Of a stretch of DNA of 64,000 nt, positions 19,084 to 29,837 are shown in pieces. Position 1 is the stretch's first letter. The number at the start of each line of letters is the position of its first letter. Made by a program: the position numbers and the translations under genes. Source of the stretch: Undaria pinnatifida (lineage: Eukaryota > Sar > Phaeophyceae > Laminariales > Alariaceae); contig JABAKD010000005.1 in the NCBI GenBank assembly GCA_012845835.1, positions 4,579,155 to 4,643,154 of the forward strand, in the 5' to 3' direction. A model generated the notes under the pieces. It did no database searches. It was not told the origin of the DNA and saw only the letters and a list, made by a program, of their open reading frames with translations.

Positions 19084-20184
19084 TGTCGAGGGGTAATTCT
19101 TGAGATTTTAGTTGTATCTTAATGTCTGGAGCGCGTGGATGATTGACAAATTGGCATCAGTTCCAAACGTTGGTTGCTAATGTTTTGAACTTTGCGGTGG
19201 CATGCTCCCGGGCGTTTGTTCTCCTTGACGTCTGCAGCGCTTGGGCGTTTGTTTGTTTTGCTTGACGTCTGCAGGGCTTGAACGAATGAAACACGTTCTC
19301 GGGGGGCGGCTCAAACGCCCCTCGCCCTGCCGTATCCGTTCCGCACCTGGCCGGGATCGGGTACGTGGGCTGAGCGAGACAAGCGAGAAGTCTGCAAGTT
19401 TTTGTATTTGGGCGGTATACGCCCGAGTTATTCTTAGATCTTGGCATATATATGCAGAGCTTGAACGAAAAAAACATATGGCAAAGTATTTATTTCCAAG
19501 TTGGCATCATTGCCAATTTTTGGCTTCTTATTTCGTCCCCACCACACTTTTTTCCATGGTCACACCTCAAAGCGTTTGGTCTATTGTCGTACGACTGCTA
19601 TGTCGTTGCTTTTCGATATCAGATTTCCCGGTTACCTACCTTTGTTCCAGCGTTCGTTGTCTTCGAGGGGCGCCGTTCCCTACCCATCGACACCATTACA
19701 CCCAGTGTCCATGCCGGTTCTTCATCCTAGAGAGATACAACTTATATATTATTTTGTGGTCACAGACTTTGAGATAGAGTAAAATAAACAATCGAATGAA
19801 GCAAGTGAAATGCTAGCGTAACGGGTACGAGAGCACAACAAAACAGACCAGACCATAAAAAAAATCGAAAATAAACACAACGAACGCAGTGGTCGCTTTT
19901 AAAAATCGCAGTAAGAGAAATAATGTTTTGTCAGTCTTTTTCGTCGCCGCTCCATGGAGTCGTTCCGTATATACTGGTCCACGATCAAAGATCCATCATT
20001 TATGACCGCATAATAAATACCCCCACACTAATTCCATATATATATATGTCCCCACAAACGAAATGTGGATGCACTTCTAAATGTATGTGTGATTATCAAG
20101 GTAGTGGTGTTTCGAACGCTTTGTTGTGTGGTTGCAAGAATTGCGCTGGCTACTGACTGTTGTTCTTGTTGTTGCTGGTCAATC
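19084..20184. other. Stretch with repeat R fragments, no gene
   Basis: 19195-19270 holds a short direct duplication (GGGCGTTTGTT then TTGACGTCTGCAG, twice). 19290-19400 is a copy of repeat R. TATTTCCAAGTTGGCATCAT near 19490 recurs at 20330, 24855 and 26785. Plus ORFs at 19241-19782 (up to 178 residues) run through these repeats in several frames and are not convincing. Confidence 0.45.
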
Positions 20185-21420
20185 CATTCAGCACCTCGAC
20201 GTGAACGCGGATGCATGCTGAGCGAGACAAGCGAGAACCGCGCGAAAAAAAGTATCTTGAGCGATACTCTCCAGCTTTTCTTCGGGTCTTGATGTATGGA
20301 GAATTGATAAAATAAAACTTGGCAAGACATTATTTCCAAATTGGCGTCATATTTTGTCCCAAAACAATTAATATTTACTGTGAAACTCCCACGGTACTGC
20401 GGTAGGTATAATAGTAGTGCATTTGTTTTTTGAATTTCGGCAGGTACACGTACATACATGGATATAGACGTGGCAAGCGAACGAGGAGGAGGTAGTAGTG
20501 GTTACGATTACTGCCCCAGAAAAAGCCACACAGCAGCATTGCGAGTGGCTGCGTCCCCGGGGCCTCGAGGGTGGTATTATACAAGTTCGAACAAATCGAC
20601 ATGATTTGTACTCTCGTGCAAGCAATATAGGTACGTGCGAGTAAGACCACGCACCGCGATGCTCTATTACACACAATATGATTTTTGTCTGTGACATATA
20701 CTATGGCATGGAGCGAGGGTGTACCATACAGTTTCTACACAAAAAACTAGGGGAACAATATGCATTCCACCTGTTCTTAAGCTGCGCCACTGGAAGGTCG
20801 TAGTACGTCGACAGTATCCACGGAAGAAACCAATGAGTGGCATGCATTCGTCCCGTACCGCATCGAACGCGTTTGGTGTTTCTTTTCCCCGAGAACACTC
20901 TTCGAAGAAATATAGGCGGTGTGCTTTGTTGTTGCTGTAGTCCCTGACTCCGTTGCTGTGGTCGTTTGCCGGTCAAGTGCAAGCGGTCGTGTTGGTACGT
21001 AACTGACAAATAATTTCGTGTTGCTTCGTACTCACTTGACGTGCTCCTTGCTGCTGATTGCTGATCGATCATCTCTTCTCGTGATGCTTTTTTTTTTTTG
21101 GCACAGTTTTACTTTCTAGCTTCTGGGCATACAAGCCGCGGTCACACGTGTCGTTCCTTCCCCCCCCCGGTTGTTGCCTTCATTATTGTTCATCCATAGG
21201 GTTCAGCAGCCATTGATCGTCGAGTTTTCATCGAGTGTAACAATAACTATTGCTAACTCACGCTCCCGCGCGTCCGCAAGTCAATTAGTGCACAAGAAAA
21301 AGCCCCACGAAAAAATTTACGAGTACACACGCGGGGGGATTCATACTCACGAAATTGACCTATACCAGGCTCGAGGATAACCTGGCACGCCACCGGGGCA
21401 GTGCATGATATAGAGCCGGT
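20185..21420. repeat. Segmental duplication, copy 1, first part
   Basis: Matches 26640-27600 in order: GGGTCTTGATGTATGGAGA, TGGCAAGACATTATTTCCAA, CGAGGAGGAGGTAGTAGTG, CCACACAGCAGCATTGCGAG, GGGGCCTCGAGGGT, GTGCTTTGTTGTTGCTGT, GCCGGTCAAGTGCAAGCGGT, and the tRNA-like module at its end. About 200 bp around 20600-20900 is absent from the other copy. Confidence 0.8.
21330..21400 (-). other. tRNA-like module (A-box and B-box like)
   Basis: On the minus strand GGTGGCGTGCCAGG resembles a pol III A box, and GTGAGTATGAATCCC lies where a B box would be. The second copy (27505-27577) has the better B box, GAGTTCGGATCC. Arms do not pair as in a functional tRNA. Probably the head of a tRNA-derived retroposon. 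Confidence 0.45.
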
Positions 21421-21423
21421 CGT

Positions 21424-21860
21424 CCCAGTGGTCTAGTGGTGTTACGCTATTAATACTAGCGTTGGTCCTTGAGTTAAATAATCACCGCGTTGTGAGCTTT
21501 GTTGGATTTATTTATTTGCAGAAATAGAGGAGAAGAAAAGAATCAACTAACTGCTGAAATCGCCAAGCAGCGTGGGTAGGAACAGTTCGACCCGAATCGA
21601 CGAGGGAAGAAAATGCTGAATTCTTCTCGCAATAAAATTCATGGCATGTACCGTAGTGGGGGTGGGGGAGGGGAGTCCGCTAGATGACCCCGGATCTAAG
21701 TTATACTAATGGGAGGACGAGGCGAGCATCACAATAAATGGGATGGGAAAAATAAAAAAAAAAGTGAAGTGTATTGCTGCTGCAGCATGCTGTAATAATA
21801 CGATACCCAAGCAAGTTGCACGGTCTACTCGATCTAGACCGACTGCTGTATGTTAGGCAT
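21424..21860. repeat. Second tRNA-like head and following segment, copy 1
   Basis: Opens with CCCAGTGGTCTAGTGGTGTT, whose TGGTCTAGTGG fits the pol III A-box consensus exactly. It continues with ATACTAGCGTTGGTCCTTGA, GGATCAACTAACTGCTGAAA-like sequence and TGACCCCGGATC. Matches 27602-28060. It faces away from the module at 21330-21400. Confidence 0.55.
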
Positions 21861-21864
21861 TTGG

Positions 21865-23435
21865 TCCATGTACATCTTCTCTAACCACAGGCCAGTATGA
21901 CATGAGTCATTGAACTTGCCAAACTTCTTAGTGAGTGGTGGTTTCCTCTATCCACGAACCCGGAAGAGCCGATCAATCGAAGGTTGGATTACACTGTGCC
22001 GGGTAGTATCGAGGCAGGGGGTCAACTGAAATGTCCGCGTACCGCGGGGTTGGGGTGTTCGAATCAAAATTCAGCAGTAGCGCGAGTTGCTCCATTTTTT
22101 CTATTTGAAAATAACGTGAAGGATGTCTGAACCGGGGTTGGACCCTGTTCTGTGGTGCTGGCGTTGTATACGAACCTCAGCTAAGTAATGCTTCTACACC
22201 GTGCGGTGTGGTGTCGACCCGGGAGAAGTCGGTTTTCGTCCCCGGTTTGATGGCGTTGATGGGGTATAGAAGGATTTCTAAACGGCGATGGGGCCGTATC
22301 CTCATCGGGTGCGTCGAAACGCCCCCCGCACGTTTGCTGATTTATCACCTCACCCGGTATCCCTGGCTCTACGAGCTGCACAGCCCCTCAACGATGAGCC
22401 AAGTGAATAATAGATTATTGTCGCACCATCGTGCGGGAATGTGTCGACACGCGGGAGAAATTGGATACCGTCCCGGGTTTGTCAGGATTTCTGAAACGGG
22501 CACAGGGCTCTATATCCTTCCATGGTGGCGTTGCCCATATTTCCGAGCCCCAGCCAATCAGCGGTAAGCGAATATGGTTGGAGTTCGGTGAGCGTATATA
22601 GTTGGAGTTCCACGTCGTGTGGAGCGGTGTCGAGACGGGAGGTCATGGTTATTTTTCCCGCGTTTTTGGAGCTATGAAGATTCGGGGGATTCATGAATCG
22701 GGGATGGGAGTGTAGTTTCCCCGTGTGCGACGGAAATGTCCCCCATTGATGGGCCTCTACCCGCCTAGGACGGCGCTGTGGAGCTCGAACCAATCAGCGA
22801 TTCGCCCACGGGATTGGGGTTTTCTCGCCGTGCAGGGTGGTGTCAACCCGAGAAAGCTCCGTTCGCTTTCCCGGTTGATGAAATTGTTGGAGATGTGGAA
22901 CGACCTCTGGACCGGGGACGGGACCCTGTATCCTCTCGAGATGGAGCTGGCTCAACATGCGAACCATGGCCAATCAGAAAATCGGTCGGTGGGGTTGGGA
23001 TTTCCACACCGTGCGGGGAGGTATCATGTGTGGATGGATTCCGACCCCAGCATGTGATCCTATCGTGCCCGGGAGAATCCTGCCCAATGGGCGATCAGAC
23101 ACAACGGACATATATATATATATATATTTTCGTCTAATAAAAGTTGAGTCTGGAATACTTAGCTGACAAAATCGTAAGCGCTGTAGTCGCGTACTGTATC
23201 TACAAGAAGTGAGCGATCCACACAGCTAGCAACAAGCAGCAACATTGCAATAGCATTCGAGGAGTTGAATGACGAAGGCCGCCATACCACCGTGTTTCGC
23301 GCCTCGAACAACGTCAGCACGTTTCTCCACGATCAGACAACACACAGACAGTCGATCTGGGAGGCTCGGATCAAGATGATACTATTATCTCATGCATTGT
23401 ATAGTTCAGAAGCTGGCTCAGTGCACGTCTCTTAG
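21865..23435. repeat. Insert with degenerate tandem repeats and CCAAT-type motifs
   Basis: Present in copy 1 of the segmental duplication and absent from copy 2. Within about 22020-23100, units of roughly 200-250 bp recur with CCGTGCGG or CGTGTGGAGCGG, GTGTCGA-C, CGGGAGAA, TTTCTGAAACGG-like and GCCAATCAGCGG (22552, 22787, 22968). A (TA)n run lies at 23108-23130. No convincing ORF. Confidence 0.6.
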
Positions 23436-23439
23436 TGAC

Positions 23440-23830
23440 TACGGAGAGAACTCGGAGCGGACATGGTTAGTCACCTACTGGCCCCGGATGCTCGATTGAG
23501 TTCAAATATCACAAGAAACGCACTTGACACGTTTTGTCGCCAGACTAATTGGTCAGTTGGCGTGTGGTCGGATGTATCCGATCGAAATCTGATGAATGAG
23601 GCTCGGAATCGGATTCACTTAGAAAACGGTAGCCATTAGTCTAATAGTAGTACATTGTTATGATTGTTAGTCTATATCGAACTCTTGGCATTACCTTACA
23701 TACTGTACGTGCACACTATGATTGTGTGTGGTGGCGTTTTTTACTCTACCAAGTATTGAATCGGACAACTTGAAGTGCTGCCGTGCCCTACCCAAAGCAT
23801 GGGTGCCGGCGAATGCCGGTGCCCTTGCAG
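23440..23830. repeat. Segmental duplication, copy 1, last part
   Basis: Matches 28110-28470: CTACTGGCCCCGGATGCT, ACGCACTTGACACGTTT-like, GATGTATCCGATCGAAATCT, TTGTTAGTCTATATCGAACT, CTTGGCATTACCTTACATAC and TTGAAGTGCTGCCGTGCC. Confidence 0.8.
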
Positions 23831-23859
23831 AGCCCTTGTATATTTATATATACGATGAT

Positions 23860-24060
23860 TCTTATTATCGGGGGTTCGGTCAGGAGTCTATTTTCTTCAG
23901 TATGCAAGTCGCGGAACTGGATTTCGCGGTCAAATAGCTTCGTTCGAGCGCCGTCGTCGGGGGGCGGATCAAAGGCCCCTCGCCCTACCGTATCCGTTCC
24001 GCACCTCGACGTGAAAGCGGATAGAGGCTGAGTTGAGCGAGACAAGCGAGAAGTGTGCTA
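23860..24060. repeat. Dispersed repeat R, copy next to the TRIM element
   Basis: Same block order as 18601-18815, including CTTCGTTCGAGCGCCG, GGCGGATCAAAGGCCCCTCG and CCGTATCCGTTCCGCACCTC. The minus strand reads CGTDTVGRGAF here and CGTDTAGRGAF near 19330, a shared short frame of unknown meaning. Confidence 0.7.
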
Positions 24061-24107
24061 TATTTTTAATTTGGGCGGTATCAGCCCGGGCTATTCTTGG
24101 AGCTTGG

Positions 24108-24811
24108 TGTTAAGATACGGCCTCGAAAGGCCTGTCATTATCCGAATTTAAGATCATTTGGATGGGTTTCGTATGATAAGGTTGGCGGTTTATATTCGGG
24201 GAAGTTAGGAATTAGATTGGAGGCACGTGCCTCCGATCTCAGAAGCTATCCCGGGCTCTGGTGGAAACGAATGAAGCTATATCTCTACGAAGGAACGAAA
24301 GTGAGTACTCTCCGAGGACCTGCTCAATTGGCAGACCTGCAGGGGGCACTCTGTGTCCCCCATCTTTCATTTAACATGTGGCGTCGACGGCAGGTGTGTT
24401 CCTGGCTAAATAGCCAGACCGTTAGGGGTGTGGGAGTGGGTTTTGAGGAGCCGCATCTTTGACTCATGGTCTAGTTCGTAGAACCGGAGTTTCCCCGAAT
24501 CTCCCATATTTCTGCATATGCGACTCATCAGGGTCGGCTAGTGTTAAGATGCGGCCTCGAAAGGCCTGTCATTATCCGAATTTGAGATCATTTGGATGGG
24601 TTTCGTATGATAAGGTTGGCGGTTTATATTCGGGGAAGTTAGGAATTAGATCGGTGGCACGTGCCTCCGATCTCAGAAGCTATCCCGGGCTCTGGTGGAA
24701 ACGAATAAAGCTATATCTCTACGAAGGAACGAAAGTGAGTACTCTCCGAGGACATGCTCAATTGGCAGACCTGCTGGGGGGCACTCTGTGTCGCCCACCT
24801 TTCATTTAACA
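24108..24811 (+). mobile_element. TRIM-like retrotransposon with two LTRs and TTGG target duplication
   Basis: Two direct repeats of about 270 bp (24108-24376 and 24542-24811) start TGTTAAGAT and end TTTAACA. They differ at roughly ten positions. The 165 bp interior has no coding capacity. TTGG occurs immediately before the first and after the second LTR, consistent with a 4-base target duplication. Two bases after the 5' LTR is TGGCGTCGACGGCAGG, which begins with the TGG expected of a tRNA primer-binding site. Which tRNA it would match is unknown. No clear polypurine tract is seen. Strand is inferred from that possible binding site. Confidence 0.75.
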
Positions 24812-25195
24812 TTGGCTTATGTAGAGCTTAAATGTATAAAGAAGGAAAAACATTTCCAAATTGGTGTTATTTCCAAATTGGCGTCTAAACTACTTCCCGA
24901 CGATGCTTTTTTCATGGCCGCCTCCAAGCGCGTGCCCCATCGTAGCTACCACTGACTGTGTGTCGTTTCCTTTCGGCTCAGTTGGTATATTGCTTTATAC
25001 TGTCGTATATATCCAACGAAGGATGTGTCGTGAATACGATTCTTACCAATTTATATATTTGGTATCCAGGAGCGTGCGCGCTGGAGACGTTATAAATGGT
25101 TATGTATGATAGTTGGTAGTGTTCTTCTGAGTACTACACACTGTAGTGCGTGGAGAAAGGATAGCTCCGGAGATCGCTCTCACGAAGTCGGTGAT
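24812..25195. other. Stretch without a recognised feature
   Basis: Two copies of TTTCCAAATTGG lie close together near 24852-24880, shared with other repeat R surroundings. No gene seen. Confidence 0.3.
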
Positions 25196-25199
25196 GACT

Positions 25200-25690
25200 A
25201 AAATTAACGAACTAGAAAACATGTTTGGTTGTTTTCTTGCATAACCCACTCATGTGAGTGTTACTGAGTCAAGTGACAGTGGGTAGTGCTATGTGTCGTG
25301 AGTTCAATACTTACCAACCTCGTATTTGTCTTTTCCAAGCGTGCGCGCTGACGACATTCTTTTTCAAGCGTGCGCGCCGACGACATTATTTTCCAAGCGT
25401 GCGCGCTGACGACATTATTTTTCAAGCGTGCGCGCTGACGACATTATATTTCTCATTTACGAACTGGAAAACATATTTGGTTCTTTTCTTGCATAACCCA
25501 CTCATGTGAGTGTTACTGAGTCAAGTGACAGTGGGTAGTGCTACGTGTCGTGAGTTCGATACTTACCAATTTCGTATTTGTCTTTTCCAAGCGCGCGCGC
25601 TGACGACATTCTTTTTCAAGCGTGCGCGCCGACGACATTATTTTCCAAGCGTGCGCGCTGACGACATTATGAATGGTCGTTTTGGTTGTT
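25200..25690. repeat. 250 bp tandem duplication containing a nested CGTGCGCGCTGACGACATT array
   Basis: Two copies (about 25200-25450 and 25453-25690) share TTTCTTGCATAACCCACTCA, GTGAGTGTTACTGAGTCAAG and GTGACAGTGGGTAGTGCTA. Each contains units of about 28-30 bp with CCAAGCGTGCGCGCTGACGA: four in the first copy, three in the second. Confidence 0.9.
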
Positions 25691-25707
25691 TAACATACCA
25701 GGTATAT

Positions 25708-26400
25708 AATATAAAAGTTAAAATACACTCCAGCTGTGAGATCGAATATTTTGTCGAAACTCATCTTGGCAAGCTGTGTGTGATACTCCGATCGCGCGTA
25801 TTACTGGTTGTGTGTCCTCATTAAGGGTATAGGTCGGCGACTCCCCTTGCAACTACAGTGTAGCTATTAGGGTCAACAGGGTGATGTTAAGCAGTCTGTG
25901 CGCGAAAACTATAAAACTCGTTTCTGAGGGGGACAAAATTTGACAGCTGTGGAAGTAAATGCACCAGTTTATCAAGTGAATCCTGTAAGTCGATTATCCG
26001 GTGAGGGGAGGGCGGAGTTTGTAAGGACGTGGGGGCCTGATTTTGATCAAAAGGGGGGCGGGAGGGGGGGAAGGGGGGGGAGGGGACGGGTGGGGCAGGT
26101 CAATTTGTGCGTGGAAACTATAAATATTTCTTGGGGGGGAGGGGGGGGAATGTGGCGGGGGGGGCCGGGGGCGGGGGGGGAGGGCTTTAGGTCGCATAGA
26201 TGTAGGGGTTTGCTATACGCATGGTGCTAGGTCTAGGCGATGGTGCGGGTGGTGGCAAAGGAGGGGACGTTGGGGACGTGGGTGGGTGGGAATTGCAGCA
26301 GCGGCATGAACGGCTCTGAAACGATAACGAGGCGATATCCAGGGCGTGGAAGTGTTTGTTACTCTGCGGATTTCGATAGTAGGTGGGGCGTTTAAGCAAG
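25708..26400 (+). mobile_element. Family C element, long copy
   Basis: From ACACTCCAGCTGTGAGATCG through GTCGGCGACTCCCCTTGCAA, GAGGGGGACAAAATTTGACA and TCCGGTGAGGGGAGGGCGGA, into G-rich tracts, then CAGCGGCATGAACGGCTCTG near the far end. One G-rich module present in the copies at 46081 and 61272 is missing. Confidence 0.8.
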
Positions 26401-26409
26401 AGGAAGCGA

Positions 26410-26426
26410 GGGAAAAAAAAAAAAGG

Positions 26427-26459
<33 letters not shown>

Positions 26460-26462
26460 GGG
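26410..26462 (+). repeat. Poly-A then poly-G tract
   Basis: A run of about 12 A is followed after GGC by about 30 consecutive G interrupted once. It is a candidate quadruplex-forming and polymerase-stalling site. Confidence 0.9.
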
Positions 26463-26477
26463 TTTTCAGGAGTTTTA

Positions 26478-26580
26478 GGGTCACATATAATATTAAAATC
26501 AAGGATTTGGTCGACACTGATGTTCGCAACATTGTGTGTGATCCTCCGATCGCGCGTATTAATCATATATGTAATAGCAC
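26478..26580 (+). mobile_element. Family C fragment
   Basis: ATTTGGTCGACACTGATGTT, GTGTGTGATCCTCCGATCGC and GCGTATTAATC form a diverged copy of the family C terminal segment, just after the poly-G tract. Confidence 0.5.
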
Positions 26581-26639
26581 TACTCACTGCGCTACTGAGT
26601 CAAGTGATTTAGTATAGCTGAGTGGGCAGTGCTGTAGCA

Positions 26640-28480
26640 TTTCTCGGTCAAATCACTTTGTTCGAAGGCCGCCGTCCAAACGAGAAACGCAAAAAAAAAT
26701 GTATTTTGAACGGTACTATCCACTTACTCTTCGGATCTTGATGTATGGAGAGGTTGATAAAATAAACTTGGCAAGACATTACTTCCAAATTGGCATAATA
26801 TTTTGTGCCAAACTTAATATTAAAATTGCTGTAAAATATCCCCATGGAACTAACTGCGGTAGGGGTCATGGTAGTGCATATGTTTATTGGATTTCGGTAA
26901 CTACACGTACATACATACATGGATCTAGACGTGGCAAGCGCACGCATGCCTAAACGAGGAGGAGGTAGTAGTGATTACCATTACTGCGCCAGGAAGAGCC
27001 ACACAGCAGCATTGCGAGTGGGTGCGTCCCCGGGGCCTCGAGGGTTGTATTATACACGTTCTTCCTCCTGTTGTTAAGCTGCGTCACGAGGAGGTTGTGG
27101 TAAGCAGACAGTAGGATGGCGTGCTTTGTTGTTGCTGTGGTCCCTGACTCCGTTGCTGTGGTCGTTTGCCGGTCAAGTGCAAGCGGTCGTGTGTTGGTAC
27201 GTAGCTGACAAATGACTTGGCGTTGGTTCCTACTTGACGTGTTCCTTATTGCTGCTGATTGCTGATTGATCATATCTCCTAATGGTTTCTTTTTTGTCAC
27301 ACTTCCATTTTCCAGCTTCTGGACATACAAGCCGTGGTCACAGGTGTCGGCCTTCCCCCCCCCCGGTTATGGCCTTCATTTTGTGTTCCGCATAGGGTTC
27401 AGCACCCACTAATCGTCGATTTTTCATCTAGTGTTGCTAACTCACGCTCTCGCGCTTTCCGCAAGTCAATTAGTGCCCAAGACGAAAAATCGTACGAGTA
27501 CGCACTCGGGGGGATCCGAACTCACGAAGCTGGCCTATACCAGGCTCGAGGATATAACCTGATACGCCACCGGGGCAGTGAGTGATACTATAGAGCCAGT
27601 CGCCCCGGTGGTCTAGTTTGGTTACACTCGAATACTACTACTACTACTACTTCTACTACTACTACTATTAATACCAGCGTTAGTCCTTGATATAAATAAC
27701 CACCATGGTGAGCGTTGTTGACTTTGTTTGTTTGCATAAATAAATGAGAATAAAAGGATCAACTAACTGCTGAAATCGCCTAGCAACGTGGGTAGGTACA
27801 AATCGACGCGAATCGACGAGGAGGGAAGAAATTGCTGCCTTCTTCTCGCGATAAAAATTAGGGCAGGTGCCGTAGTGAGGAGGGGGCGCTATATGACCCC
27901 GGATCCAAGTTATACTACTGCATTGGGAGGGCGAGAGTAATGCGAGCATCACAATAATAAATGGGATGGGAAAAATAAAGAAGTGAAGTGTATTACTGTT
28001 GCTGTAATAATACGATAACCTACGCAAGTTGCACCGATCGACTCGATCTGGACTGACTGCTTGTATGATGCAATTGGTCCATGTACAACTTCTCTAATCA
28101 CACGCAGCGACCATGGCCAGTCACCTTACTGGCCCCGGATGCTTGATCGAGTAAAACTATCATAAGAAACGCACTCGACACGTTTCGTCACCAGACGGCG
28201 TGTGCTCGGATGTATCCGATCGAAATCTGATGAATGAAGTTCGGAATCACGTTCACATAAAAAACGGTACCTGGTAAATATTATTAGTATTATTACGTTT
28301 TTATGATTGTTAGTCTATATCGAACTCTTGGCATTACCTTACATACTTTACGCGCAGACTATGATTGTGTGTGGTGATTTTTTTACTCTACCAAACATTG
28401 AATCGAACAATTTGAAGTGCTGCCGTGCCTTACCCGAAGCATGGACGCCGGCACCCCTACGGAGCCCTTGTTAGTCATAA
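26640..28480. repeat. Segmental duplication, copy 2
   Basis: Colinear with 20185-21860 and 23440-23830 but without the 1.5 kb insert and the 20600-20900 segment. It carries a (TAC)n run at 27634-27670 that is absent from copy 1. Both copies are non-coding by inspection. Confidence 0.8.
27505..27577 (-). other. tRNA-like module, copy 2, facing a second A-box head
   Basis: Minus strand: GCCCCGGTGGCGTATCAGG, then GAGTTCGGATCC (B box type). About 25 bases away on the plus strand GCCCCGGTGGTCTAGTTTGG starts a second tRNA-like head at 27602. The two heads begin with the same GCCCCGGTGG and point away from each other. Confidence 0.5.
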
Positions 28481-28499
28481 AAATGATACCTAGTATACC

Positions 28500-28680
28500 C
28501 GCACTCCGGGTATTGTGCCACAGGCTGTCTTACAGAAGTCACAGAAGTTCCGTGTTAGGGTATGGGGGTCTTACAGAACTCACAGAAATTCCGGGTATGT
28601 CATGCAGAACTTCAACAGTTCCGGGTACGGGTATGAATGTCCCACAGAACTTCCATGAGCTCTTTTTAGGGTAATAGCCG
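28500..28680. repeat. AGAAGTTCCGGGTA minisatellite, site 3
   Basis: GGTATTGTGCCACAGGCTGT, CTTACAGAAGTCACAGAAGT, GTATGGGGGTCTTACAGAAC and TTCCGGGTACGGGTATGAAT, close to site 2 at 18410-18600. Confidence 0.85.
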
Positions 28681-28799
28681 GGGTAAACACCCTGAGTATA
28701 TTTTTCACGTACCCTACAGAACACGACCTTGCGATATTTTGCATTCAGATAATACTCACCAATTCCATGGGCAAAAGTCAAGAGTGAAATTTAAGGAGA

Positions 28800-29825
28800 A
28801 ACATCGCAGTATTATGGTCCTCTGAACTCAAAATATATGCTCGTACACTACTACTGACAGCTGGCGAGCGTTCGTTCGTACATAACGTGGGATCACCTGT
28901 GGATAGTATAAAACTTCCTCCGGTCGCGACAGCAGGGGAAGCTGCTGCGCTTCCACCGACTGCTGCGGGGGGAGCGGCGCCTGTGGAGATGGCCATGGGG
29001 TTGGGGTGGCAGCACCAGGTAGCTGTAGCTGCTGCTGGTGCGGCGGCTGCTGAAGCAGCTCTTTCTCCTTGTCCATTTGCATAAACCCCATCATCCATTT
29101 TTTCCCCATCACGCGCCATCACTCTTCCAATATCAACCACCATGTTCTTAGATACCATCACCTCTTGGTGCTTATCTCCGCCAACTTCCTCCGGTCGCGA
29201 CAGCAAGGAAAGCTGCCGCGTTTCCACCGACTGCTGTGGCGGTAGCGGCGCCTCGACTTGCTCAAGCGGAAGCTGTTTTGCTTCCTTCGCGGGCGTGAGC
29301 AGCTGCGGCGGCGGTGTCGATTGTGGCGGTGACGGCGGTAGCGTTTCTCACTCTGCCGCTTCTACGTCCTCTTCCGACCTTCCCCACTCGGGTTGGTTAG
29401 CGGTAATTTTCTCCGATTGCTTTTCCTCCAACGACCACGCTATTACTACTGAAGCCATTATTTTGAATAGCTCTTGCTGCTGCTCATGGATTCCTTGCCT
29501 TTGTTGACATTTAAACTGGCTGACGATCTCTTGGAGAATTCCCTCTAGGAATTGTTGAGTCGTCGGGAATGCAACGTTCCCTTGGGTGGTCTGTCCATTC
29601 CTGGACTGACTTCTCTCCGCGGAGGATTGTCTTGACGAGATCCTGTATTTGGCATGCAGCATGCCAAGCCATGGCCTTGTAGGCACCAAGCTGGGTTTCC
29701 ACCTTGTGGTCTTCGGGGACTGAGTAGCCTACCCAGAAAATTGGTTCCCCTCCATCTCGACTGTAGCCTCCGCAAGAGCCGCTGCAGTCGGCAATCATCC
29801 TCGTCTCGAGCTCCTTAGAGCACAC
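28800..29825 (-). pseudogene. Broken gag-like ORF region beside an LTR
   Basis: Three minus-strand frames overlap in series. The first (29825-29511) includes GGEPIFWVGYSVPEDHKVET and AYKAMAWHAACQIQDLVK. The second (to 29348) includes QQFLEGILQEIVSQFKCQQR and LFKIMASVVIAWSLEEKQS. The third (about 29300-28830) contains PLPPQQSVET-QLSLLSRPEE twice, about 370 bp apart, in two different frames. Composition is protein-like, rich in Gln, Glu and Pro, and frame changes suggest frameshift decay. It lies directly inside the LTR at 29838-30233 on the same strand, where gag would be. No zinc knuckle was seen, so gag is an inference. An RNase H-like reading of the first segment was considered and is weaker. 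Confidence 0.45.
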
Positions 29826-29837
29826 TTTACGACCATA

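Noticed and set aside
21171-21380. Frames with GGIHTHE / GGIRTHE peptides here and at 27334-27585
   Set aside because: The peptide comes from translating a tRNA T-arm-like DNA segment; the DNA is non-coding.
26213-26587. Pro-rich minus-strand frame across the poly-G tract
   Set aside because: Composition artefact of homopolymer C on the minus strand inside a family C element.
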